In this document: positions 22,987 to 31,042 of the stretch, one piece after another
Layout of the letters: each line of letters begins with the position of its first letter
Position numbering within the stretch: the stretch's first letter is position 1
NCBI GenBank assembly: GCA_030627625.1
Contig: DAOURR010000023.1
Span: 1-31,164 of the forward strand
Direction of reading: 5' to 3'
Length of the DNA: 31,164 nucleotides
From: UBA3103 sp002365855
Lineage (GTDB): Bacteria; Bacillota; Desulfotomaculia; Desulfotomaculales; Pelotomaculaceae
The notes under the pieces: generated by a model
Databases searched by the model: none
What the model saw: only the letters and a program-made list of their open reading frames with translations
Told to the model about the DNA's origin: nothing
Program-made: the position numbers and the translations under genes

Positions 22987-23274
22987 ATGTCAAAGGTGCG
23001 GGCGCATGTCATCATTAGCGGAAAGGTGCAGGGTGTTTATTTCAGGGCCGAGACAAGGGACCAGGCCCTTTACCTTGGAGTCAACGGATGGATCAGAAAC
23101 ATGCCCGGCAGGAAGGTTGAGGGTGTGTTTGAAGGTGAGCAGGATAAAGTTAATAAATTAATTGAATGGTGCCGGCAGGGTCCGCCTGGGGCAGAGGTGT
23201 CCGATGTGGAAGTAGAGTGGCAGAGCTGCGGGAGCGAGTTCTCCAGCTTTAAAATAACATTTTTTAAGGAGTAA
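22987..23274 (+). CDS. acyP: Acylphosphatase
   Basis: A 95-residue small enzyme that hydrolyses carboxyl-phosphate bonds in compounds such as acetyl phosphate. The whole protein is one acylphosphatase fold. The signature GKVQGVYFRAETRDQA supplies the catalytic Arg (about residue 20), and GVNGWIRNMPGRKVEGVFEG supplies the catalytic Asn (about 38). Length is the family norm. The start is ATG preceded by GAGGTAAGGG. A TATAAT at 22907-22912 lies upstream but has no matching -35 box. The MBL-fold gene begins three bases after its stop with its own AAGGAG, so the two are almost certainly one operon. Confidence 0.95.
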   Translation: MSKVRAHVIISGKVQGVYFRAETRDQALYLGVNGWIRNMPGRKVEGVFEGEQDKVNKLIEWCRQGPPGAEVSDVEVEWQSCGSEFSSFKITFFKE

Positions 23275-23277
23275 AAC

Positions 23278-24231
23278 GTGCTGAACATAACCAGGATATC
23301 TGTGCCGACACCTTACACAGTCGGTCCGGTCAATTCCTACCTTATTAAGAACCGCCCCTTCACCCTGGTTGACCCCGGTCCGGATACGGACGAGGCGAAA
23401 AAGGCCCTGGTGAAAGGGCTGTATTCTTTTGGCGTATCACTGGCTGAAATAGACCGGGTGGTTATCACCCACAGCCACACTGACCATAGCGGACTCGCCA
23501 GATGGATTGGGGATGCAGCGGGTGCGGCCGTATATGTTCATAAGTTGGAAGTGCGTAAACTTCAGCCGGATTATGACTACTACCAGGAACGCATGCCTTT
23601 TTTTAAGGAGGCGGGCATGCCTGAAAGCTTATTGACAGAAATAATGGACGACAAAGATCCGGTGGCAAAGCCCCTGCTGCCCAGTTCTAATGTTATTGAG
23701 GTAAGCGGCGGGGAATCCCTGGAGTTTGAGGGGGGAGCGCTGGAAATCCTGCATTTGCCGGGACACTCCGGCGGTCACGTCTGCCTGTATGATCGGCAGG
23801 GTGGAAGGTTTTTATCCGGTGATTTCATTCTTGCGCATATCACCCCAAACCCGGTGATGGAGGCTGACCATTCTGATTTTAGCAGTAGGATCCCTGCCTT
23901 GGCCCAGTATCTTGAAGGGCTCGATAGACTTAAGGCAATAGATTTAAGTGTAATATTACCAGGACATGGGAATATTATAGAAAAATGCCCGGAGACAGTA
24001 TTGAAAGCACAGAAGCACCACTTTATGAGGCTGGAAAATATCTGTTCTGTTTTGGCTGGCGGCAGCCTTAGCGTCTACCAGGTTATGCGGGTGCTTTATC
24101 CGTCGATTAGTGGTTTTAAAGCTTACCTTGGCATTTCCGAGGTCTTCGCTCATCTGGATTTACTCGTGGATATGAACAGGGTGACCAGGGTTAAAGTCAG
24201 CGGGGTTTCTTTTTATTCAGTAGTAGACTGA
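23278..24231 (+). CDS. MBL-fold metallo-hydrolase with C-terminal winged helix (LACTB2-like)
   Basis: A 317-residue metallo-beta-lactamase-fold hydrolase. The dinuclear zinc motif THSHTDHSG lies near 64-72. Further ligands are in LPGHSGGH (near 160-167), SGDFIL (Asp near 181) and PGHGNII (near 223). A C-terminal segment (about 240-310) resembles the winged-helix domain of LACTB2-type nucleases. Family members include RNases and glyoxalase II-like thioesterases; the LACTB2-like architecture slightly favours a nuclease, but the substrate cannot be fixed. The start is GTG, eight bases after AAGGAG. It is tightly linked to acylphosphatase. Confidence 0.85.
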   Translation: MLNITRISVPTPYTVGPVNSYLIKNRPFTLVDPGPDTDEAKKALVKGLYSFGVSLAEIDRVVITHSHTDHSGLARWIGDAAGAAVYVHKLEVRKLQPDYDYYQERMPFFKEAGMPESLLTEIMDDKDPVAKPLLPSSNVIEVSGGESLEFEGGALEILHLPGHSGGHVCLYDRQGGRFLSGDFILAHITPNPVMEADHSDFSSRIPALAQYLEGLDRLKAIDLSVILPGHGNIIEKCPETVLKAQKHHFMRLENICSVLAGGSLSVYQVMRVLYPSISGFKAYLGISEVFAHLDLLVDMNRVTRVKVSGVSFYSVVD

Positions 24232-24323
24232 TAGATGTGCAGAATTCCATAGACAACTGCAAGGAAGCAGTATTGTAATCGGATTTTGTACATAAGTTTA
24301 GTATAAAGAAGGAGTAAAAAGAC

Positions 24324-25724
24324 TTGATATTTAGACTGTCCGCTGCTGTTCTGGCAGGGAGAATAGCATCATGGCTGTGCCGGGTTCGCGGCTTCAGAGG
24401 ATCATCTATGCCCGGTCTGGTAGCCCGGAAAGCTGATCCTGACAGCCTGCGAAAATTAGCTGCCCAGGTCCGCAAGGGTACCATCGTGGTCAGCGGTACT
24501 AATGGCAAAACTACTACAGCCAACATGATTACGGGTGTGCTTGGCGACGCCGGGTATAAGGTTGTTTCTAACCGCGAGGGCGCCAATATGATCGGTGGCG
24601 TCACCTCTTCTTTTGTCATGAGTTCCGGTATTGATGGAAAAATTGACTGTGATTACGCGGTCATAGAAATTGATGAGGCTTCCATGCCTGGTGTACTGAA
24701 GGAAATCACACCAGGGGTGGTAGTGCTTACCAACTTTTTTCGGGATCAGTTGGACCGGTACTGGGAGCTTGACAAGGTCATAGGCGTAATCCGTGATTCT
24801 TTGAGAGAGCAGAAGAATGTTGTCATGGTATTAAACGCCGATGATCCCCTGGTTGCCCAATTCGGTAAAACTACAGGCCTGCCAGCGTTTTTTTACGGCC
24901 TGGCCGGCACGGAGCATTCCCGCAAAACCAGTACCCAGATGAGGGAGGCTAGGTTTTGTCCTTTTTGCGGGGCAGATCTTAACTATGACTTTTATCATTA
25001 CGGGCAGCTTGGGACTTACAACTGCCTGAAATGTTCGTTCGAGAGGCCCAAACCGCGGGTAGAGGCGCTGGACGCGGGAGTGAATGGTGAAGCAAATGAA
25101 TGCCGCCTTTTTTTTGACAGGCGGGAGGTTTCCCTCTCCATCCAGGTGCAGGGACTATATAACCTGTACAATGCTCTGGCAGCTTTCTCGGCTTGTCTTC
25201 AGCTGGGTATCGACGTGAAGACGATCCTGAAAAGCCTGAATAACTATCAGCCTGTTACCGGCCGCATGGAGAAGTTCTCTTACAAGGAGAAAAATGTTTA
25301 TTTGAGCCTGGTCAAAAATCCTATAGGATTTAGCGAGGTTCTTGCTGCACTATGTGCAGCAAAAGGTTCCAAAGATGTTCTTATAGCCGTTAATGACAAC
25401 GATGCTGATGGAAAGGATATCTCCTGGCTTTGGGACGTTGATTTCGAAATGCTGGCATCTGACCATCGTCCCATCCGCAAGCTCATATGTTCAGGGGTTC
25501 GGGGTGAGGAGATGGCCCTGCGTCTAAAATATGCAGGTGTTCCTGTTGAAAAGATTGTGGTAAACCGTGACTTGAAAGTGGCAGTAAAAAATGCTTTAAA
25601 CGGCAGTGCCGGTGGCGCCTATCTCTTTTCCACCTATACAGCCCTTTGGAACGTGCATAAAATTGTGAAACAACTTGCCGATAAGGAGGACGCCGATGCT
25701 CAGCATCTGTCATCTGTATCCTGA
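24324..25724 (+). CDS. murT: Lipid II isoglutaminyl synthase, Mur-ligase-like subunit (MurT)
   Basis: With GatD it amidates the alpha-carboxyl of D-Glu in lipid II to isoglutamine, using glutamine and ATP, at the cytoplasmic membrane face. The 466-residue protein has a Mur-ligase central domain with the ATP loop VVSGTNGKTTTANM (about 55-67) and EIDEASMP for metal/ATP binding. An inserted four-cysteine zinc ribbon is characteristic of MurT: CPFC (near 212-215) and CLKC (near 233-236). The C-terminal DUF1727 domain begins near 310. The start is TTG, nine bases after AAGGAG. The 3' end overlaps gatD by 29 bases, the usual arrangement. Confidence 0.95.
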   Translation: MIFRLSAAVLAGRIASWLCRVRGFRGSSMPGLVARKADPDSLRKLAAQVRKGTIVVSGTNGKTTTANMITGVLGDAGYKVVSNREGANMIGGVTSSFVMSSGIDGKIDCDYAVIEIDEASMPGVLKEITPGVVVLTNFFRDQLDRYWELDKVIGVIRDSLREQKNVVMVLNADDPLVAQFGKTTGLPAFFYGLAGTEHSRKTSTQMREARFCPFCGADLNYDFYHYGQLGTYNCLKCSFERPKPRVEALDAGVNGEANECRLFFDRREVSLSIQVQGLYNLYNALAAFSACLQLGIDVKTILKSLNNYQPVTGRMEKFSYKEKNVYLSLVKNPIGFSEVLAALCAAKGSKDVLIAVNDNDADGKDISWLWDVDFEMLASDHRPIRKLICSGVRGEEMALRLKYAGVPVEKIVVNRDLKVAVKNALNGSAGGAYLFSTYTALWNVHKIVKQLADKEDADAQHLSSVS

Positions 25725-26427
25725 CCTCTTGAATCTTTACGGTGACCGTGGGAATATAATGGCTTTTCATAAACGATGCCTCTGGCGCAAAATCCCTGTA
25801 AAAACAAAATGCGTCAGCCTGGGTGAGGATGTTGACTTTAGTGAGCACGACTTTGTTCTTCTCGGGGGGGGCTCTGACCGGGAGCAAAACCTGATTTCCT
25901 CGGATCTGATGAAGAGGCGGGATAATTTACAGGAGGCTATTGAAAACGGGCTGGTAGTCCTGGCAATCTGTGGTGGATACCAGCTGTTGGGCGGGTATTA
26001 CCTGACCAGGGAGGGAGAAAGTATACCAGGCCTGGACATACTTGACTTTTATACACAGGCCGGGGACAGGCGCATGGTCGGCAATATTGCTGTTGAAGTC
26101 GAGCTGGGTGGGAGACCTGTCCAGGTGGTAGGTTTTGAAAACCACTCAGGCCAGACTTTCCTCGGCGGAATTCGTTCTCTGGGGAAGGTGTTGTCAGGAA
26201 ACGGGAACAACGGCAGGGACGGGTTGGAAGGCGCCCGTTACAAGAATGTCTTTTGTTCATACCTGCACGGGCCCCTGTTGCCGAAGAACAACAGGCTGAC
26301 CGATGCACTTATCAGTCTCGCCCTGCGGAGGCGCGGGCTGAACTATCAATTAAAATCCCTGGATGACGATTTTGAGGACCAGGCCCGTGGGGTTATGTTC
26401 AAGCGGATGGGAATAAAAGTAAAGTAG
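25696..26427 (+). CDS. gatD: Lipid II isoglutaminyl synthase, glutamine amidotransferase subunit (GatD)
   Basis: Class I (CobB/CobQ-like) glutaminase that feeds ammonia to MurT. It is 243 residues from the ATG at 25696. The nucleophile Cys lies in LAICGGYQLLG (near 94), the catalytic His in YLHGPLLPKN (near 190), and FENHSGQTFLG is the family substrate motif. The N terminus LYPDLLNLYGDRGN is typical. The frame extends seven codons further up, but ATG with AAGGAGG eight bases before it is clearly the start. It lies inside the murT 3' end, so the two are translationally coupled. CobB/CobQ homology alone could suggest cobyric acid chemistry, but the murT partner settles the role. Confidence 0.94.
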   Translation: MLSICHLYPDLLNLYGDRGNIMAFHKRCLWRKIPVKTKCVSLGEDVDFSEHDFVLLGGGSDREQNLISSDLMKRRDNLQEAIENGLVVLAICGGYQLLGGYYLTREGESIPGLDILDFYTQAGDRRMVGNIAVEVELGGRPVQVVGFENHSGQTFLGGIRSLGKVLSGNGNNGRDGLEGARYKNVFCSYLHGPLLPKNNRLTDALISLALRRRGLNYQLKSLDDDFEDQARGVMFKRMGIKVK

Positions 26428-26503
26428 CATTGCCTTATGTGAAAAGGTTTATTTTGATTTTTGTGGAACTATTACATAATACCGTTAGAAGGAGGTCTTG
26501 AAA

Positions 26504-27370
26504 ATGATCCTGTACGGCAAAAAATCTGCTGGGGTTGTTGCTGTCCTTGCTGCAATAATCCTTTTATCACTTTCCCTGGCAGCCTGCTCTCCGAATAACA
26601 CTCAAACGCCTTCGCCCTCTAAGGACGGGACAACGGCTCCGGAACAGAAACTGAGCCTGCCCGTTTATTATGTTAAGATGACCATGGACGATATTTATTT
26701 AATCAGGGAAGTGCACCAGGTTCCCCTGACCCAGGAAGTTGCCAGAGCGTCGCTGGAAGAGCTGATCAAGGTCAACCCGGTCACTCCAGGCGCCTCACGG
26801 GTCCTGCCTCCCGCAACCCAAATAAGGGGTATCACCATCAAGGACGGACTGGCTACAGTGGATTTTTCCCAGGAGGTGCTCCGGGCCAACGTTGGCGCGG
26901 CAACTGAGGCCTTAGGGCTTCAGAGTATTGTTAATACCCTCACTGAGATACCCGGGGTGCAGAAGGTTTCCTTTATGGTGGAAGGCAAGGTGGATCAGGA
27001 GTGCATAGACTGGTGGGGACACGTTGGTCTTTATGAACAACCCTTTAGCAGAGACATTTCAAAGACCTACGAGCCTGCAATCTGGGTAACTGCTCCCGTG
27101 CCCGGTCAGAAAGTGGGTTCAACTGTTGATATTAGAGGTGCCGCCAGGGTTTATGAGGGGACTGTAGGCGCCATGCTTATAGACCATAACGGCACGGTGC
27201 TGGCTGAAAGTTTCGGCACTGCCACGGAAGGGGCGCCGGGGAGAGGTGAATTCAATTTTTCCCTGACCTTTGATAACGCGTCCCAGAGCTGGGGGGAATT
27301 GGAAGTCTTCTGGGAGAGTCCCATAGATGGTAATAAGCTGGATAAGGTTGCAATACCGGTAAACTGGTAA
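26504..27370 (+). CDS. GerMN/Gmad2-domain lipoprotein
   Basis: A 288-residue secreted lipoprotein. The N terminus has a Lys-containing start, a hydrophobic helix (about 9-25) and the lipobox LAAC, giving lipidated Cys28. A Ser/Thr/Pro-rich linker follows. Residues about 50-165 match the GerMN domain of spore germination protein GerM, with VDFSQEVL and SIVNTLTEIPGVQKVSFMVEG typical. Residues about 190-287 match the immunoglobulin-like Gmad2 domain (ITAPVPGQKVGSTVDIRGAARVYEG). B. subtilis GerM acts in engulfment and germination; that role here is inferred from the domains. ATG at 26504 is chosen because AAGGAGG is eight bases before it; a TTG two codons earlier is too close. A terminator follows. 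Confidence 0.88.
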   Translation: MILYGKKSAGVVAVLAAIILLSLSLAACSPNNTQTPSPSKDGTTAPEQKLSLPVYYVKMTMDDIYLIREVHQVPLTQEVARASLEELIKVNPVTPGASRVLPPATQIRGITIKDGLATVDFSQEVLRANVGAATEALGLQSIVNTLTEIPGVQKVSFMVEGKVDQECIDWWGHVGLYEQPFSRDISKTYEPAIWVTAPVPGQKVGSTVDIRGAARVYEGTVGAMLIDHNGTVLAESFGTATEGAPGRGEFNFSLTFDNASQSWGELEVFWESPIDGNKLDKVAIPVNW

Positions 27371-27400
27371 GTTTCAAAAAATAATACTTGGGGTTACGAT

Positions 27401-27426
27401 AAGCCGCAGAATTCTGTGGCTTTTTT
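27401..27426 (+). terminator. Intrinsic terminator after the GerMN lipoprotein
   Basis: AAGCCGCAG (27401-27409) and CTGTGGCTT (27414-27422) pair with one G-U over an AATT loop and run into TTTTTT. It lies 30 bases after the stop codon. Confidence 0.85.
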
Positions 27427-27653
27427 CTATGCTTTTTTATACTTATATAATAACCTTTGATAACCATTACCTCTCTCCGAGGCTTATTTGTCAGTATCTT
27501 AGTGAACGGTCGTTACGAAATCGACATGTAATATGTTTTCAGAATAGTACCCTTATCTGCCCCATTCTTCTTTTTGTTTTTTTGCATATAATGTAATATT
27601 CGTAAGACCGGTTCCGCCTGGTAGGAAGTGAGTGGTTAAGACAAACGAGAGGA
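27427..27653 (+). promoter_or_regulatory. Intergenic region upstream of prkA; possible sporulation sigma-E-like -10
   Basis: An AT-rich, T-tract-rich gap. CATATAAT (27585-27592) differs by one base from the sigma-E -10 consensus CATACAAT, and B. subtilis prkA is a sigma-E gene. The matching -35 is weak (CCCATTCT at 27561). It could equally be a sigma-A -10. AGAGGAG (27647-27653) is the prkA ribosome binding site. Confidence 0.3.
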
Positions 27654-29549
27654 GTGAGACCATGGATTTCCTTAGGCGTTTGGAAGAATTTCGTTCCTTT
27701 TGCCTGGGAAGGCACTTTCCAGGATTACCTTGAGCTTTTGAAAAAACGGCCCTACCTGTCACAGCTGGCACACGCCAGGATTTACAGAATGATAAAGTCA
27801 GCCGGGGTGGTAGAAAAAGAAGACAACTCAAAGCAGTACAAGTTTTTTTCGGAAGAGCTTTACGGCCTGGATAAGACCTTGGAAAAACTGGTGGAGGAAT
27901 ATTTCCACCCGGCTGCCCGCCGACTTGACGTGCGTAAGCGCATCCTTCTTTTGATGGGACCGGTTAGCGGGGGCAAGTCAACTCTGGTGGCAATGCTGAA
28001 GAGGGGTCTGGAGAGGTTCAGCCGGACAGACGAGGGCGCTGTTTTCGGGATCAGGGACTGTCCGATGCACGAAGAACCCCTGCACCTGATACCAAAAGAA
28101 TTAAGGGAAGAATTCCAAAAGCTGTACGATGTTTATGTTGAAGGGGAGCTATGTCCGTCCTGCAGAATGATGGTGGATACAGAGTACAAGGGAAATATTG
28201 AAAAAGTGCCGGTTGAGAGGGTGTTCCTATCTGAAGACAACAGGATCGGTGTTGGTACCTTTACTCCTTCTGATCCAAAGTCCCAGGATATTGCCGACCT
28301 GACCGGCAGTATGGACTTTTCCACCATAACAGAATACGGATCAGAGTCGGACCCCCGCGCCTACAGGTTTGATGGCGAACTGAACATAGCCAACAGGGGG
28401 CTGATGGAGTTTCAGGAAATGTTGAAGTGTGATGAAAAGTTTCTCTGGAACCTTTTAAGCCTATCTCAGGAAGGTAACTTCAAGGCAGGACGCTTTGCGC
28501 TCATTTATGCCGATGAGATGATCGTGGCCCATACAAACGAAAACGAGTACAAAAGCTTTATCAGCAACAAGAAAAACGAGGCCCTGCAGTCCCGCATCAT
28601 CGTGATGAAAATACCGTACAATCTAAAAGTACACGATGAAGTCAAAATTTACGAGAAACTGATCAAGCAGAGTGACCTGCGCAATATTCACATTGCGCCC
28701 CACGCGCTGCGGGTGGCCAGCATCTTCTCAGTGCTGTCCAGGCTCAAGGAGTCCAAAAAGCAGGGCATGGACCTGGTCAAAAAGATGAAACTATACGACG
28801 GTGAAGACGTAGAAGGCTTCAAGCAAAAGGACCTGTACGAGCTGCAAATGGAAGCCGTAGACGAGGGCATGAGCGGAGTCGACCCCCGTTATGTGATCAA
28901 CCGCCTCTCATCGGCCCTGATCCGCACCACCACCCAGTGCATCAACCCGCTGGATGTCCTGCGCGCCTTGAAGGAGGGCTTAGACCAGCACCCCTCCATC
29001 AGCAAAGAGGAAAAAGACCGCCTTTTGAACTTTATCTCGGTGTCCCGCAAGGAATACGACGAAATGGCCAAAAAAGAAGTGCAGAAGGCCTTTGTCTACT
29101 CCTATGAGGAATCGGCCAAAATATTGTTCGACAACTACCTGGATAACGTGGAAGCCTTCTGTAACGGCGTCAAGTTAAAAGACCCCATTACCGACGAGGA
29201 ACTTGACCCCGACGAAAAGCTGATGCGCTCCATCGAAGAGCAGATCGGCATCGCCGAGAGCTCCAAGAAAGCTTTCAGAGAAGAGATTCTGATCAGGCTT
29301 TCCAGCTACGCTCGCAAAAACAGGCGTTTTGACTACAGTTCCCACGAGCGCTTGCGCGAGGCCATTGAGAAAAAGCTTTTTGCCGACTTAAAGGATGTAG
29401 TAAAAATCACCACCTCCAGCAAGACCCCCGACGCCGAGCAGTTAAAACGGATTAACCAGGTCAGCGCCAGGCTGATTGAAGAGCACGGGTACTGTCCGAA
29501 CTGCGCTAACGAGCTTCTGAAATATGTCGGCAGTCTGCTGAATCGATAG
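27654..29549 (+). CDS. prkA: PrkA family AAA+ serine protein kinase/protease (frameshifted N terminus)
   Basis: Sporulation-associated PrkA, an AAA+ ATPase with a kinase-like C terminus. About 631 residues, highly similar in pattern to B. subtilis PrkA: Walker A GPVSGGKST (near 103-111), GTFSPSDPKSQDIADLTGS-type segment, FDGELNIANRG and ending ELLKYVGSLLNR. The 5' end is abnormal. The ribosome binding site AGGAG points to ATG 27662, which encodes MDFLRRLEEFRS, the family start, but that frame stops soon after. The conserved WEGTFQDYLE lies in the other frame, whose only start is GTG 27654, one base after the ribosome binding site. The spacing is 11 bases short of B. subtilis. CPSC near 164 and CPNC near 617 are extra. 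Followed 11 bases later by yhbH. Confidence 0.9.
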   Translation: MRPWISLGVWKNFVPFAWEGTFQDYLELLKKRPYLSQLAHARIYRMIKSAGVVEKEDNSKQYKFFSEELYGLDKTLEKLVEEYFHPAARRLDVRKRILLLMGPVSGGKSTLVAMLKRGLERFSRTDEGAVFGIRDCPMHEEPLHLIPKELREEFQKLYDVYVEGELCPSCRMMVDTEYKGNIEKVPVERVFLSEDNRIGVGTFTPSDPKSQDIADLTGSMDFSTITEYGSESDPRAYRFDGELNIANRGLMEFQEMLKCDEKFLWNLLSLSQEGNFKAGRFALIYADEMIVAHTNENEYKSFISNKKNEALQSRIIVMKIPYNLKVHDEVKIYEKLIKQSDLRNIHIAPHALRVASIFSVLSRLKESKKQGMDLVKKMKLYDGEDVEGFKQKDLYELQMEAVDEGMSGVDPRYVINRLSSALIRTTTQCINPLDVLRALKEGLDQHPSISKEEKDRLLNFISVSRKEYDEMAKKEVQKAFVYSYEESAKILFDNYLDNVEAFCNGVKLKDPITDEELDPDEKLMRSIEEQIGIAESSKKAFREEILIRLSSYARKNRRFDYSSHERLREAIEKKLFADLKDVVKITTSSKTPDAEQLKRINQVSARLIEEHGYCPNCANELLKYVGSLLNR

Positions 29550-29560
29550 GAGTGGTGGGC

Positions 29561-30757
29561 GTGTCCGGTAAAAATTTTGTAATCTCAAGGGAAGACTGGT
29601 CGCTCCACCGCAAGGGGGAGATCGACCGGCAGCGGCACAGGGAAAAAGTCAGGGAGGCCATAAAAAAGAACCTGGCGGATATAGTCAGTGAGGAGAGCAT
29701 CATCCTGCACGATGGTCGCAAAGTCGTCAGAGTGCCGATACGTTCCCTAGATGAATTCCACTTCCGCTTTGACAGCGGAAAGCAAAAGCACGGCGGCCAG
29801 GGCAAAGGTAACAGCAAGCAGGGTGACGTGGTGTATTCCGAGCCCCAGCAGGGTCCGGGCAAGGGTAAAGGGGCAGGGGATGAGCCCAGCGTCGACTATT
29901 ACGAGGCCGACATCACCGTCGATGAACTGGCGGAGATGATCTTCGAAGACCTCGGCCTACCAAATTTGGAACAGAAAAAGAAGCCGGAGATGATCAGTGA
30001 GTCCCTGGAATTCAAGGATATAAGGAAAAAGGGTATTGCCGGAAATATTGACCGCAAGCGCACCATCAGGGAGGCTATCAGGCGTACCGCCCTGGATGGA
30101 AATCAAAAGGATCTCACCATTACACCAGAAGATTTGCGCTTTAAAACCTGGGAAACCACCTTCAAGTACGAGTCCAACGCCGTGGTCCTGGCCATGATGG
30201 ATACCTCAGGGTCGATGGGCCCATTCGAAAAATATATCGCCCGCAGCTTTTTCTTCTGGATGGTTCGGGTTTTGCGCACGAAGTACAACAACGTCCTGAT
30301 CGTTTTCCTGGCCCACCATACCGAGGCCAGGGAGACAAGTGAAGAAGAATTCTTCACCAAGGGGGCCAGCGGCGGAACACGCTGCTCTTCAGTGTACAAA
30401 CTGGCCCTGGAAATAATAGAGAAGCGTTACAGCCCGCAGGATTACAACATATATGCTTTCCACTTCTCCGACGGTGATAACCTGGCCTCGGACAATGAAA
30501 ACTGCATCCGGCTGATCGATGAGTTGCTGAAAGTCTGCAACATGTTCGGCTACGGGGAGATTGAAGGCCCGTACTATTACACCAGCACCCTGCGCACGGC
30601 ATTCAGGAGGATCCAGAACCACAAGTTTACCTGTGTTACGATCAGGGACAAAAGCGGGGTTTACCCGGCTTTGAAGAAGTTTTTCAGCCTGTCGCCCAGG
30701 CCGCCTGGAGAGAAAACTTCAGATATGGCAAAGAAAACAGAAAGTCCGGTAATATAA
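29561..30757 (+). CDS. yhbH: YhbH/YeaH family sporulation protein with VWA-like domain
   Basis: A 398-residue cytoplasmic protein, the usual partner of PrkA (YeaH with YeaG in E. coli). It starts MSGKNFVISREDWSLHRKG, as in the family. A Gly/Lys-rich linker (about 75-110) precedes a von Willebrand A-like domain whose metal site is intact: MMDTSGSMG (near 213-221), a mid-domain Thr/Ser region (GASGGTRCSSVYK) and FHFSDGDN. The last 20 residues are variable. GTG triplets occur at 29552, 29555 and 29561; the last lies eight bases after AGGAG and fits the family start. It is co-transcribed with prkA, and a terminator follows. The spoVR gene that often accompanies this pair is not present in the remaining sequence. 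Confidence 0.93.
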   Translation: MSGKNFVISREDWSLHRKGEIDRQRHREKVREAIKKNLADIVSEESIILHDGRKVVRVPIRSLDEFHFRFDSGKQKHGGQGKGNSKQGDVVYSEPQQGPGKGKGAGDEPSVDYYEADITVDELAEMIFEDLGLPNLEQKKKPEMISESLEFKDIRKKGIAGNIDRKRTIREAIRRTALDGNQKDLTITPEDLRFKTWETTFKYESNAVVLAMMDTSGSMGPFEKYIARSFFFWMVRVLRTKYNNVLIVFLAHHTEARETSEEEFFTKGASGGTRCSSVYKLALEIIEKRYSPQDYNIYAFHFSDGDNLASDNENCIRLIDELLKVCNMFGYGEIEGPYYYTSTLRTAFRRIQNHKFTCVTIRDKSGVYPALKKFFSLSPRPPGEKTSDMAKKTESPVI

Positions 30758-30866
30758 GCTTCTTAGTGTCAGAATATCTCACGGGCAAACTTGGAAGATG
30801 AGGTAATAATAAATCTAAGACCTAATTTAATTGGATAATTTTCATCCTTACCCCAGCAAGGGTTCT

Positions 30867-30900
30867 AATGACCAACAGGCTGATTCCGGTTGGTCATTTT
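30867..30900 (+). terminator. Intrinsic terminator of the prkA-yhbH operon
   Basis: AATGACCAAC (30867-30876) pairs perfectly with GTTGGTCATT (30889-30898) over a 12-base loop and runs into TTTT. It lies 110 bases after the yhbH stop. The remainder of the gap to 31042 has no recognised gene. Confidence 0.8.
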
Positions 30901-31042
30901 AGTTGAATAGGAATTCCGGTGGTACTGTCGAATTATGAATTAAGGTGAATAGTTGAATAAATTGTGAGGGGTATGTTTGAATACTGCAACCGGAAAAAAA
31001 GAAATCTTGGTTAAGCCGGCTCAAAACCCTGGTAATCTATAA

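Noticed and set aside
25696..26427. Cobyric acid synthase-like gene tied to B12 synthesis
   Set aside because: The glutaminase overlaps murT and has the GatD length and motifs; the similarity is only to the shared amidotransferase fold.
30960..31015. Short frame after yhbH with GAGGGG and ATG at 30973
   Set aside because: It stops after 13 codons, does not resemble spoVR, and lies in a gap next to an insertion sequence.
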